This document shows positions 1-10,475 of a stretch of DNA of 47,713 nucleotides, piece after piece (the first letter of the stretch is position 1; each line of letters begins with the position of its first letter). Under the pieces are notes generated by a model. It saw only the letters and a list, made by a program, of their open reading frames with translations. It searched no databases and was not told the origin of the DNA. The DNA is from Leishmania donovani. Taxonomy: Eukaryota > Euglenozoa > Kinetoplastea > Trypanosomatida > Trypanosomatidae. The DNA lies in assembly GCF_000227135.1 (NCBI RefSeq), contig NC_018248.1, positions 652,505 through 700,217 on the forward strand. Direction: 5' to 3'. A program made the position numbers and the translations under genes.

Positions 1-33
1 GAAACAGACAGGTAGCTGGGTGGAGGGTGTTGC

Positions 34-96
34 TGTTAGTTAACGGCATGCGTGGGGGAGGGGGGAGAGGAGGGGAGAGAGGGAGGGAGAAGGGGA
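34..96 (-). promoter_or_regulatory. Putative trans-splice acceptor for a gene left of the window
   Basis: Positions 53-96 are an almost pure purine run on the plus strand, so a long polypyrimidine tract on the minus strand. A CT at 34-35 (AG on the minus strand) follows it in the direction of transcription. This is the arrangement used for spliced-leader addition in trypanosomatids. It suggests that the transcription unit continues leftwards to another minus-strand gene outside the window. The assignment is inferred from composition only. Confidence 0.4.
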
Positions 97-199
97 CAAC
101 AGGTTATGCGCGCATGGGTGAGGTGAACAAGAAGCACCAAAGCACTCAAGCGAAATAAGAGCTGTGAAGGTCAAATACTTTTTTTTCTGCCTTCAATGT

Positions 200-1778
200 G
201 TCCGTTCTACAGGCGAGCACGTCCGCAACAGATATACGCGCATACACCACTACAGCTCACCTACCTCTGCTGCACGGCGGCCACATCCTCGCCATCTAGG
301 ACGGGCCGTCTGCTGTCGAATCGGGCTATGCGGCTAGCGGGCTCTTCGTGTCCTTCCCTTCTTCGGATACGCGCTGCACCATCGGCGCATCACACACCTA
401 CATGAACCACATGCCCTGATCCGAGCGGGCCGCACCCAGGGTCCTGCGCGAGGGCGGAAGCAGTGGGGCGCCCATCGTGCGGGTAGCAGTGGCTGGCTCA
501 CGTGCATGCCGGATGAGCTCAGCGAGGAGGCCGGCCAGCCGCAGGTCCGGGCCCTCTCCGACCCGGCACCCTGCCTGTGTGCCGTGCTTCGCCCTCAGTC
601 GCTTCAAGCCCCGGCATTCCACAATATCGTACAGTCACTCTCCGCCTTGCAGCATGGATAGCTCTCCACGGTGGAACCCGGGATGCTCACGTCAGACTTC
701 CGGCATCTGTGCCGCATCAGCCCACACGGTCGGATGGAGGGGGTGGCGCGCATGTTTCGGCACACATGCACTGCGGGGGCTCACTCGTATGGATCTCGTC
801 GCACCTCTTCCGTCCATCACTCGTGCCCCGCTGGCCTCCCGACGCCTTGCTTGGATCTCATGCGCCGTGCCGGCTGCGGCCGGCAGCGCGTGCGCACAGT
901 GCTCGCATTCTCGCATCGTGGGGCCTGTTCCAGGAGGACCTTGGCCACTGGTGGGTTCGCCGACCTCCATCTTCCATGTCTGACCGTGTCACGGAGGGAG
1001 GGCGTGTCTGGATGGCTTGCCCGCGTGTGCCGCGACAGGTGGGGACGCTGCCATGAGTCCGTGGAGGCATGGAGCACACCGCCCTCTCCTGAGCCCGCAT
1101 GCCTCTGACAGGAGCGGGTGTGTCAAGGGGAAGGGGCCCGTGCATACGCATGCGCCTCCGCACAAGGAGCTCATCGCCTGTCCTCCTGAGGAGGCAGCCA
1201 CACACACCTGACAGGGGAAGCCCATCCAGCGCGACCGAGGTGTGCGTCAAGCGTCGTGCGATTCGCGAGTCTCGCGTGGCATATCGGGCACAGCGCCGGG
1301 CCGGAAGCCCTCATAGCATAAACACGGGCAGGGGGAGGGGTACCACAACGTTAGCGGAGCAGTGGGCAGCACACCGTCTGCACACCATCGTGTTGCTGCC
1401 ACTCGCCAACCGCTGCGGGAATCCAAAGTACGGCCAGATGTCCGTGTGGCACTGGGCGAGGATGGCCGCCTGTCGTCTCGTGAGCTCGGCACCCTTGCTC
1501 CCCTGGCGTGGGACGGCTGCAGCCAAGTCGCGTTTGTCGTCGCGTGCCGCATCGCGCACCGCGGTGTTTGGGGGGGGGGTATATCGGCCTCTGGCGTCTG
1601 AGGCCGGTGATCGAGTCTGTCATCCGTGCAGCTGGCATCGGCTTCCCTGAAACTACCGACACTGCCACCTCCCCGGCGTCGTTGATGTGTTCCACTCTCC
1701 CCAAAGCGACCACAGACAGACGGACACGAGACGTGCACGCGACGGGCCCGCAGCGCGCGTGCACGTGTTGAATCACAG
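200..1778 (-). mobile_element. Degenerate retroelement-like repeat R1 (DIRE-like)
   Basis: This unit recurs at 38362-39887 in the same orientation. Both copies end at exactly the same bases (aatcacag on the right, gtccgttctac on the left), after which the flanks are unrelated, so the boundaries are sharp. Read on the minus strand, short peptides in different frames resemble the C-terminal zinc-finger part of trypanosomatid ingi/L1Tc-type non-LTR retrotransposons: LTRRQAAILAQCHTDIWPY followed by CRRC, CPICHARLANRTTLDAHL, and ECEHCAHALPAAAGTAHE. No long frame is intact, so it is a decayed element. The name DIRE is inferred from recall of Leishmania degenerate ingi-related elements. An unrelated low-copy repeat is possible. 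Confidence 0.5.
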
Positions 1779-1877
1779 NNNNNNNNNNNNNNNNNNNNNN
1801 NNNNNNNNNNNNNNNNNNNNNNNNNNNNNNNNNNNNNNNNNNNNNNNNNNNNNNNNNNNNNNNNNNNNNNNNNNNNN
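1779..1877. other. Assembly gap (99 N) with duplicated flanks
   Basis: There are exactly 99 Ns. The 352 bases before the gap (1427-1778) and the 352 bases after it (1878-2229) are the same sequence. This is best read as two overlapping contig ends that were not merged, not as a real tandem repeat. Confidence 0.9.
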
Positions 1878-2229
1878 AGTACGGCCAGATGTCCGTGTGG
1901 CACTGGGCGAGGATGGCCGCCTGTCGTCTCGTGAGCTCGGCACCCTTGCTCCCCTGGCGTGGGACGGCTGCAGCCAAGTCGCGTTTGTCGTCGCGTGCCG
2001 CATCGCGCACCGCGGTGTTTGGGGGGGGGGTATATCGGCCTCTGGCGTCTGAGGCCGGTGATCGAGTCTGTCATCCGTGCAGCTGGCATCGGCTTCCCTG
2101 AAACTACCGACACTGCCACCTCCCCGGCGTCGTTGATGTGTTCCACTCTCCCCAAAGCGACCACAGACAGACGGACACGAGACGTGCACGCGACGGGCCC
2201 GCAGCGCGCGTGCACGTGTTGAATCACAG
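1878..2229 (-). repeat. Second copy of the R1 end, probably artefactual
   Basis: This stretch repeats 1427-1778 at an offset of 451 bases and ends at the same R1 boundary. The unique flank of R1 then begins at 2230. Collapsing the gap would give one R1 of about 1.58 kb. Confidence 0.85.
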
Positions 2230-5200
2230 ACGCGATTCGGTAGGGGGCTGGTCCACATATGCTCATGATCGCAGGTCTCTCCGGCACAGGGCTAGCCCAG
2301 ACCTGTCCGCCAACACCAAGAGGCGGTAGCGGAGACCATGATATCACGGTGAGGTTGCCGGCACCTTCGGCGGGTGCAGGTGAAACAGAGAAAATTTGAT
2401 ATGGAGACAAGGAGATGGAAAAGAGAGGAAGCTGTGCCTTCCCGCACAAGCCCACGAAGCACGCAATACCGACGAGGAAGCAGGGAGGAGGGTGGCAGAG
2501 TAGAAGACACGGACGCACTGAAGCACTTCGCCGATCGGGGCACCGAAACGAAAAAGAAATGCGGCTGAATCACTCGGGAGGGGGGCAAAGAGGGAGAGGC
2601 AGGTAGAGCCACATGCACACACACACACACACATTCACACGGCCGCCACAACACAGGCATACAGATACAATATCCAAAAAGATAAAGAAGAAACTGAGCG
2701 AGCGAGCGAGACGCCTAAACAGCCACTGGACAGCATGAGGACCCAAACGTGCAAGAGGAACGTAGAAGAGTGAAAGGGGGGGAGGTGAGGGATGAGGGCG
2801 CCGGGCGATGAGGTGAGAACAGCGGCACAAAGAGAAGAAGCCCACACAGACACAACAAGGCAGGCGACCGAAAACTCATGATGATCCTGTACGGCGAGTG
2901 CGAGCCGTGTGGCGGCGGGGGAGGTAGCTTGAGGTGATCCCTTCGCCTGCTGGGCCGAGGTGTGACAGATCCTGACCTTGATCACATGCGTATACATACA
3001 TGCACACAGGCACGTCACTCAGACATGGAGCGCGCGTGGAAAGAGCAAAGGGAGAGGAGGGAGAGAGATGCGTGTATAAACGGCAAAGAAAGGAGGGGAG
3101 GACAGGACAACCGCCAGAGCAGAACAAAGGAAGGGGAGGGGAGGAAGAGAGGGGCGCGTCATCTCGCTCAGCGGCGGCTAACAGAATGTTGACACGGCAG
3201 ACGTGCATCAGCAAAAGGGGTACAAGCAACTGGCCCACACATACGCATACACATGCACGTACACACGTATGTATGCATGCATGTGCATATATATATATAG
3301 ATATATATATGTGTGTATGTATGTGTTGATGTACATCAATCGACTGAACAGACGACAGAGGAGTTAGAGAACATCGACACGACAGAAAGGGAGAGGCTGC
3401 CCGGCCGACAGGCACACCTGCAACATGTGAGAGGGGGCGAGATGGCTCTGTGCATGGAAACGAAGGAGCACCAATGTCGAGAAGCAGCACATGGTACAGA
3501 CGCAAACACAAGAGCACCGATGCAGAGAAGGAAAGAGTCGGAACGCGAAAACATGCTTGCGGTTCCACACGCACACGATTTTCTGGGGCAAGAAGTGGCT
3601 AGGGGGCGACATAGCAGGAATAGAGCCCCCCTCTCCCAGGGCGAGGGGTGACACCCAATCATGATCCGAACGGCAGAGCAGAGAGGGCGCCTGGGAGGAG
3701 AGGGGGAGAGCAGGGGGTGAGGCGACACACGCTCACTCGCAGACGCCAGCGCATACGTACGCGCGCACACACACACTTACACGCATTGCAAGCATGAGCT
3801 TCGACCCGATAAGAAAAAGGACATGAGGGGCAGAGGCCAGCAGAAAGGAAAGCTGGGCACACCCATGAACCCCCTCCTCTCCCTTCATCCACCCACCTGC
3901 CCTAAACGGTGATGCTCCACGACGCTACCAATCTGAAAACAAGCGAAGTCGATAAAGGGCTCGGCGCGTGTGCGTGGGTCAAGCAATGCGTGGCTTCTCT
4001 CCGTTTCGGAGGCTGATGTCCCCCCTCCTGTCACTGTGCGTGCACGGGTGCGTTAGCATCGGTTGGCATGCATCCACGAGTGTTTGAAGCATGGGCATAC
4101 TTCTTTCCCTCTCTGCCTTCCTTGACGGTCTCTCGAGATCACCTGCCTTCTCTTCTTGCCGTTGCCGCCTTTCATGTTTGCGGTCCTCATCCTCATCACT
4201 TGAGTGGGGGAGAGAGAGCCCTCTGCATGAGGGGGTGAAGAGAGCAGCTTTCATTCCGTCGTAGTGCTCGATCACCCCCTATCTCTCCCTCACCCTCTTC
4301 TTTGCGTTAGCTTAGCCAAATGTGTACACGTACAGGTGTAAGAGGGAGACTTATCGTAAACGTGCGCCGGTGTGTGTGTGTGTGCGTGCGGGCGCGAGTG
4401 CCCGGGTTTGCTCCTCCCACAAGCCCACCCCCGTTTTCTGTTTTGTTTTCCTGTTTCTGTTTCCTTGTCGGCTTTCACTGTACATGGCGACCGGTGCTGC
4501 TCGCGCTCACGCTCGATGCGCGCGCACGCACATGAAAGAGGAAAAAGCGAAGACAGCTGAAGAGACAACACGTATGCGCAAGAGACACTCCATTTTTCTT
4601 TTCTTCTTGCTGGGCTCCCGTCTGATCATCTCCACTCTCCCTCCCTCTCTCTATCCCTCAAAACATTCCCAAGGGGCGTGCTCGTGCGTTACGCTCCGTC
4701 TGCCTCTGTCTCTCTCTCGAGCAATAGGGAAGCATCCCCACCCTACCCATTCACCCTCGAAAAAAAGTAAGAAGCGAGATTCACCCAACAAAGACACACA
4801 CACACACACACATGGAGAGAAAGAAGAGGAGGGAGAAGAGGGTCGGGCACAAGAAACGAAGCGAACTACGAAGATGGGCGGGGCAAGCAGCAGCACCACA
4901 GAGAGACAAGGAGACACGCAGAGCCACAACAGAGGTTTACGCATTTACCATTCCTCGCTTATCCGTGTCGTTCGTTCCTTCTTAGTAGTTTATTCCGAGA
5001 ACGAGGACACAAAGCCAAACACAATAACCAACAGCCCCTCCCCACCTTCACCATCACCAAAGGAGGGCAACAGTCGCACACGTCAACGCCTACGAAGCCG
5101 GCCGGAGCACCCGGCGAACCACCACCATCACAGGGGAAGCAAGCAACACACCACACAAGCGAAACGCGAACGTGGGAAGAGGGAGAAGGGAGAAGGGAGA

Positions 5201-6048
5201 TGAGAGAAAATGGGGAGAGAAGGCAAGAAGCGAAGCGCGTCCCAAGGACGGAGAGGGATACAAACCACACACATGCACATGCACACAGAGAGAGAGAAAA
5301 AAAAGGAAGCAACCGAGAGCGACACGAGCCATCCGTGACGACAGCGTTGCCCGTGTGTGTAAGAGCGCGTGCGGTGGGATGAGCGACGTGAGAGGTGACA
5401 GACGTGTGATACGGTTGAGGAGGTGGTAGAGACGAAGACACGGCAGGGTCTGTCGGTGGGTGCACCAGTGTGCACGACACACGTTGTCATCAACAGTCCT
5501 GTACGGCAATCTACAGGCACTGGCACTGTTGCCCTCACTCCTCGTTTCCACTCTATCACACACACGCACACGCTGCTAGCGCCTCACCATTCTGCGCACC
5601 CAGATGCCCTTAAACTGCGGCGACACGCAGCGATACTGCAGGCGGTCAGGAGGGAGCTGGGAGGAAGGCAATCACACATGCAGAGAGAACGAAGCGGTGG
5701 CGAGGGCAGCGAGAGGGACAGAGCTAGAGATTGAAAGAGAAGGTGCCCATGCGAGTGTGAGCTAGCGATCGACGGGGTGCACGACTGGGTGGGGAGGTGG
5801 GCAGGGTGTGGAGAGAGAGAATCAGTGCAAAGAAAAAATGGAGTGTCAAGCCTAGAAAAAAACTCAAATGTAAAAGAAGAGAGAGTGCGTACTACACACA
5901 CACACAGAGACGCACACGTGCACACACAAACACAGAGGAACATAAAAGAGAGATGAACAATAGAAACAAAAAAAAAAACATCCGGGGAGTGGTACATCCG
6001 TGAGAAAGTGATGTCATAATAAGAAGCACAGTTTAAAAACGAAAAGGA
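2230..6048. other. Long gene-free spacer rich in microsatellites
   Basis: I find no frame with protein-like composition here. Translations are dominated by Cys-Val, His-Thr or Ser-Leu-Pro runs from dinucleotide repeats. Landmarks are (CA)9 at 2616-2633, alternating purine-pyrimidine DNA with TATATA blocks at about 3240-3325 followed by a 14-base palindrome at 3326-3339, a GT run at 4370-4384, and a CA run at 4795-4812. Several plus-strand purine runs (for example 3041-3070 and 3121-3150) would be polypyrimidine tracts in the transcript. It is probably untranslated or intergenic RNA of the polycistron. Confidence 0.6.
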
Positions 6049-6147
6049 NNNNNNNNNNNNNNNNNNNNNNNNNNNNNNNNNNNNNNNNNNNNNNNNNNNN
6101 NNNNNNNNNNNNNNNNNNNNNNNNNNNNNNNNNNNNNNNNNNNNNNN
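6049..6147. other. Assembly gap (99 N) with duplicated flanks
   Basis: The gap is exactly 99 Ns. Sequence 5740-6048 before it recurs as 6148-6456 after it (offset 408), which indicates an unmerged contig overlap. Confidence 0.9.
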
Positions 6148-6456
6148 AAGGTGCCCATGCGAGTGTGAGCTAGCGATCGACGGGGTGCACGACTGGGTGG
6201 GGAGGTGGGCAGGGTGTGGAGAGAGAGAATCAGTGCAAAGAAAAAATGGAGTGTCAAGCCTAGAAAAAAACTCAAATGTAAAAGAAGAGAGAGTGCGTAC
6301 TACACACACACACAGAGACGCACACGTGCACACACAAACACAGAGGAACATAAAAGAGAGATGAACAATAGAAACAAAAAAAAAAACATCCGGGGAGTGG
6401 TACATCCGTGAGAAAGTGATGTCATAATAAGAAGCACAGTTTAAAAACGAAAAGGA
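6148..6456. repeat. Copy of 5740-6048 across a gap, probably artefactual
   Basis: This is the same noncoding sequence as 5740-6048, including A-rich and CA-rich stretches. It should be collapsed with the first copy. Confidence 0.85.
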
Positions 6457-7257
6457 GGGGGGGGGTAGCACACAACCAAAGAACAATGCACACACACACA
6501 CACACGCACACACACACAGAACGCATATATATATGTGTGTGTGTGTGTGCGTGTACATATATGCACATACGTACACGAAAGACGGAGCGACAGGCGAGAC
6601 GGGTGTGCGTGCATGTGCGTATGTGCATGTGTCCGTACGCCCGTGCGCATGTGTGCGTGCGCTATTCTATCGAAGGGGAGTGGGGTGGGAGGAGGGGGAA
6701 GAGGGAGGGGGTTCGCATGCCATTGCAGTAAAGGACATCATCCATTTGATGGAAAAGGAAGCAGGAGAGAGGCAGAAAGCACGTGTGTGTGTGCGTGTCG
6801 GTGTGTGTGTGTGTGTGTAAGGGGGCACATCAGGCGTACATGTTGAACAGCAGAAGAAGCCACACAAAAACACAAAATATGGCGAGCCGCAAACGAAAGG
6901 AGAAGTACGCCGCTTCCCCTCCACCTCCTCACCCCCCTTCACCCCTTGCCGGAGAGCACCTGCAGCATAGAGCGAAAAAAAAGTGCAAAAACAAAAATGA
7001 TGTACGTCGGTGTCGATGCGCCAGTCTGCATGTGGGTAGGCGTCTGAGTCTCGGTGCTGCTTTGAACCCCCCCTTTCATATATCGTTATCTCTGTATCTC
7101 TTTCCTGTGAGCATCCTCGGGGGTGGCCCCGGAGGATGACGGGTGGTGTTGGGTGGGTGTGATACCCACCGCTCAGTGCGTGGTGTCGCAGGGCCCAGTA
7201 GTACCACCTCCCCCTCTGCGTGTGTGTGAGGGAGGAAGCCCAGCAGCCCCCTACCTA
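6457..7257. other. Noncoding spacer with CA/TA/TG microsatellites
   Basis: The stretch 6487-6553 runs from (CA)n through a short TATATATA block into (TG)n, another strongly alternating purine-pyrimidine tract. A further TG tract lies near 6784-6819. No coding potential is seen. Confidence 0.55.
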
Positions 7258-7356
7258 NNNNNNNNNNNNNNNNNNNNNNNNNNNNNNNNNNNNNNNNNNN
7301 NNNNNNNNNNNNNNNNNNNNNNNNNNNNNNNNNNNNNNNNNNNNNNNNNNNNNNNN
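7258..7356. other. Assembly gap (99 N) with duplicated flanks
   Basis: There are exactly 99 Ns. Sequence 6932-7257 recurs as 7357-7682 (offset 425), as expected for two overlapping contig ends. Confidence 0.9.
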
Positions 7357-7682
7357 CCCCCCTTCACCCCTTGCCGGAGAGCACCTGCAGCATAGAGCGA
7401 AAAAAAAGTGCAAAAACAAAAATGATGTACGTCGGTGTCGATGCGCCAGTCTGCATGTGGGTAGGCGTCTGAGTCTCGGTGCTGCTTTGAACCCCCCCTT
7501 TCATATATCGTTATCTCTGTATCTCTTTCCTGTGAGCATCCTCGGGGGTGGCCCCGGAGGATGACGGGTGGTGTTGGGTGGGTGTGATACCCACCGCTCA
7601 GTGCGTGGTGTCGCAGGGCCCAGTAGTACCACCTCCCCCTCTGCGTGTGTGTGAGGGAGGAAGCCCAGCAGCCCCCTACCTA
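7357..7682. repeat. Copy of 6932-7257 across a gap, probably artefactual
   Basis: This repeats the sequence before the gap and then continues into SIDER-like copy A. Part of it (from 7597) is the terminal portion of that element. Confidence 0.85.
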
Positions 7683-8461
7683 ACCCTTGCCAGTGCCGAA
7701 CCACCTGTGGTGGTGACAGGGTCAGGAGCCTAAGACGTGGGGAGGACGGGGCGATGCATGGCCGCTGATATCGGCGGTCAAGTCCTGGACGGCGTGGCGT
7801 CGGAGCCACCTGCAGCACCGAGCACGTGTGCACCATGCATATGATAGGCAGAGTGCCAGCGTGACTCGAGCGTGCCCCACCCCCGACCCTCACGCTGCTT
7901 CCTGGTGTGGGGCGCCTGAGTGCCACTCCGAAGGTTATGTACCGGATGGGGACCTGCCCAATGGGAGCGGCTGTGAGACGACCTGCGCAGCGAGGGGGTG
8001 AGCGTGCAGAGAGTGAGGCGGAGACCGTGTTGAGATGACCGAGTCGGCGCATTCCTGTTCCGTGCGTGCGTGTGTGTGTGTGTGCGGCTNNNNNNNNNNN
8101 NNNNNNNNNNNNNNNNNNNNNNNNNNNNNNNNNNNNNNNNNNNNNNNNNNNNNNNNNNNNNNNNNNNNNNNNNNNNNNNNNNNNNNNNAGTCCTGGACGG
8201 CGTGGCGTCGGAGCCACCTGCAGCACCGAGCACGTGTGCACCATGCATATGATAGGCAGAGTGCCAGCGTGACTCGAGCGTGCCCCACCCCCGACCCTCA
8301 CGCTGCTTCCTGGTGTGGGGCGCCTGAGTGCCACTCCGAAGGTTATGTACCGGATGGGGACCTGCCCAATGGGAGCGGCTGTGAGACGACCTGCGCAGCG
8401 AGGGGGTGAGCGTGCAGAGAGTGAGGCGGAGACCGTGTTGAGATGACCGAGTCGGCGCATT
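7597..8461 (-). mobile_element. SIDER-like retroposon copy A
   Basis: This repeat has related copies at 12014-12349 (same orientation) and at 12874-13619 and 47444-47713 (opposite orientation). Shared limits are aatgcgccgactc at one end and gtgctgag-like sequence at the other. Its true size should be near 0.5-0.7 kb once the 99-N gap at 8090-8188 is closed. It lies just downstream of the stop codon of the gene at 9123-10436 and in the same sense, so it would be in that gene's 3' UTR, a location known for Leishmania SIDER elements. The SIDER name is inferred from size, dispersion and location, not from a consensus match. Confidence 0.5.
8090..8188. other. Assembly gap (99 N) with duplicated flanks
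   Basis: There are exactly 99 Ns. Sequence 7781-8089 recurs as 8189-8497 (offset 408). The gap falls inside SIDER-like copy A. Confidence 0.9.
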
Positions 8462-8600
8462 CCTGTTCCGTGCGTGCGTGTGTGTGTGTGTGCGGCTGCC
8501 ATCGCACCACGCCGGTTGGGGCGTGTTACAGGGCCGGGGGAAGAACAGGGCATGAGCTGATGCTGTGTGCGGATAAGAGATGTTCTGTAAGCAGGCACTT

Positions 8601-8796
8601 TTAGTCGTCATCGATATCACGTACGCTCTGCAGAAGGTACTCCAGCGAGGGTATATCCATGCTGAGACGGGCATCAAGGGGCGAGTTGCCGGCGCTCGAC
8701 CGTTCGCCGCTGATCACGGTGAATCCGCCCCCGTTGGCGAGCTGTGAGCTCTCGGGGTCGTGGTGGCTGGGGCCACTGAGGCCGAGACCCGAGCTG
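8601..8796 (-). pseudogene. Duplicated 3' end of the downstream CDS
   Basis: This is a copy of 9123-9318, the last 64 or so codons plus the TAA stop of the gene at 9123-10436. It is joined at a TG microhomology (8795-8796) to a repeat of 8444-8572. If the nearby gap is collapsed, the region reads as a 351-base tandem duplication covering the CDS end and the start of its 3' UTR. It has no start of its own and would not be translated. It may be an assembly artefact. Confidence 0.7.
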
Positions 8797-8923
8797 ACCG
8801 AGTCGGCGCATTCCTGTTCCGTGCGTGCGTGTGTGTGTGTGTGCGGCTGCCATCGCACCACGCCGGTTGGGGCGTGTTACAGGGCCGGGGGAAGAACAGG
8901 GCATGAGCTGATGCTGTGTGCGG

Positions 8924-9022
8924 NNNNNNNNNNNNNNNNNNNNNNNNNNNNNNNNNNNNNNNNNNNNNNNNNNNNNNNNNNNNNNNNNNNNNNNNNNNNN
9001 NNNNNNNNNNNNNNNNNNNNNN
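8924..9022. other. Assembly gap (99 N) with duplicated flanks
   Basis: There are exactly 99 Ns. The 72 bases 8852-8923 recur as 9023-9094. Joining these would leave a 351-base tandem duplication (8444-8794 repeated) rather than a clean single copy. Confidence 0.9.
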
Positions 9023-9122
9023 ATCGCACCACGCCGGTTGGGGCGTGTTACAGGGCCGGGGGAAGAACAGGGCATGAGCTGATGCTGTGTGCGGATAAGA
9101 GATGTTCTGTAAGCAGGCACTT

Positions 9123-10436
9123 TTAGTCGTCATCGATATCACGTACGCTCTGCAGAAGGTACTCCAGCGAGGGTATATCCATGCTGAGACGGGCATCAAG
9201 GGGCGAGTTGCCGGCGCTCGACCGTTCGCCGCTGATCACGGTGAATCCGCCCCCGTTGGCGAGCTGTGAGCTCTCGGGGTCGTGGTGGCTGGGGCCACTG
9301 AGGCCGAGACCCGAGCTGCGCAGGGATAGGTGCGAGAACTGCTGGTGAGGCTGCTGCAGTGTCGGCTGCGGGTGAGGCGACTCATGGGCAAGGTGCGGCT
9401 GCGGTTGGTCAGAGTTGGTGTTCGGCAGAGGGTACCCCAACATGCGCAGCGCCTCGACCTCGGTTACACTGAAGCGCGACTCCGCCGCAGCCGGTGAGAC
9501 GATGGTGGGGGGAGGGGCAAACGGTTGGCTGTCGGCAGACGGTGCAGGGCCGTTGGCGCGGGAAGCAGAGGTGGAAGGCGACACCGCCGAGGCTGTGCTC
9601 AGCCGCTTCGGAGACGCGTCCGTGGGACCGTCGACGAGGCAGTGAAAGCCGTGTATGCACTCGTACAGTCCAGTGGAGACGTTCAGTTGGAGGTGCTTCA
9701 TCGCCCGCAAGTTGTTGTGGATGCTGCACATCTCCTGCTCCTCCTCCTTACCCTTGTGTCCCCGACCGCGACGGTGACTAGGGGTAGTGCTGTTCGCTGT
9801 CGGCGTCGGGGCGGCGCTGCCACGCATGTTTGATGGCGTCCAAGGCGCGGCGCTGCTGTTTGGCACAAATTCGCTGCCTCTTCTCCCTGGCACCGCCACG
9901 CGGCCCGAGGCGGACGGGGACATCTGATGTGCCAACACTTGTTCCACTCGCATGCGGATTGGCTGGACTAGGGTGGTGGGGTAGTCGTTCAGCAGCGACA
10001 TGAGCACCGTGAGGAGTGCGTTATGCGAGCACTGCTGCAGCAAGTAGCATGTCTGGTTGTACGCGTGCTCCAACTGCGCCGCGGCCATGGCTACCGCGTG
10101 CTGCTGCTGCAGCATCGTGTAGATGTTGCTACTGTCCACGCTGTGCGGCTGGCTAGGCGGCGACCCAGAGATTGTGGCGCCGCCCATTTTTAGTCTATCG
10201 TCGCTGTGCGGCACTAGAGTGAAGCCACCTGCTGCGCCACTAGAGGCGCTAGCGGTGTTCGCCTTTAGACTCTCCTCGTCCAGCAGCGGCACCGATGTGC
10301 GCTGAGACGCGGCGGCGTTGTTTCCATTGTGGATATGGTCTTTAGTGCCGTTGCTGGTGCTATTAGCCGCGGCGGTGGTCGTCGTCGGCACGAGGCTGTG
10401 GTGTTCCCCCTTTGGGGTCTTCTTGACAGACTTCAT
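9123..10436 (-). CDS. Hypothetical low-complexity protein with a C-x2-H-x19-C-x5-C motif
   Basis: The protein has 437 residues from ATG 10434-10436 (begins MKSVKKTPKG) to TAA. This start directly follows a good polypyrimidine/AG signal at 10450-10475; the frame stays open further upstream but there it reads like 5' UTR. Most of the protein is Ser/Thr/Pro/Ala/Gln-rich and probably disordered. Two parts look structured: a helical stretch at about 103-170 and a compact Cys/His motif with C237, H240, C260 and C266, which could bind one zinc ion. Basic HRRGRGHKGK precedes the motif. The C-terminal end is acidic (RDIDDD). Similar small Cys/His modules occur, as far as I recall, in trypanosomatid proteins tied to RNA regulation, but I cannot name the family. 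SIDER-like copies A and B flank the gene. The function is unknown. Confidence 0.85.
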   Translation of the reverse strand: MKSVKKTPKGEHHSLVPTTTTAAANSTSNGTKDHIHNGNNAAASQRTSVPLLDEESLKANTASASSGAAGGFTLVPHSDDRLKMGGATISGSPPSQPHSVDSSNIYTMLQQQHAVAMAAAQLEHAYNQTCYLLQQCSHNALLTVLMSLLNDYPTTLVQPIRMRVEQVLAHQMSPSASGRVAVPGRRGSEFVPNSSAAPWTPSNMRGSAAPTPTANSTTPSHRRGRGHKGKEEEQEMCSIHNNLRAMKHLQLNVSTGLYECIHGFHCLVDGPTDASPKRLSTASAVSPSTSASRANGPAPSADSQPFAPPPTIVSPAAAESRFSVTEVEALRMLGYPLPNTNSDQPQPHLAHESPHPQPTLQQPHQQFSHLSLRSSGLGLSGPSHHDPESSQLANGGGFTVISGERSSAGNSPLDARLSMDIPSLEYLLQSVRDIDDD

Positions 10437-10449
10437 ACTCTTTCCGCTG

Positions 10450-10475
10450 CTCGAGAGAAGAAGAAGACGGAAGAG
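10450..10475 (-). promoter_or_regulatory. Putative trans-splice acceptor of the 9123-10436 gene
   Basis: A purine run at 10453-10475 (polypyrimidine on the minus strand) is followed, towards the gene, by CT at 10450-10451 and 10447-10448. This would give a 5' UTR of only about 10-15 bases and supports the start at 10436. Confidence 0.5.

Noticed and set aside
1247..2518. 423-codon minus-strand frame
   Set aside because: It runs through a 99-N gap and two copies of the same sequence, so the length is an assembly artefact.
3898..3910. Single CCCTAA telomere-like hexamer
   Set aside because: It is one isolated unit, with no array, so it is chance.
4322..5203. 293-codon plus-strand open frame
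   Set aside because: Built on GT/CA repeats and Lys/Glu/Ser filler; no support as a gene.
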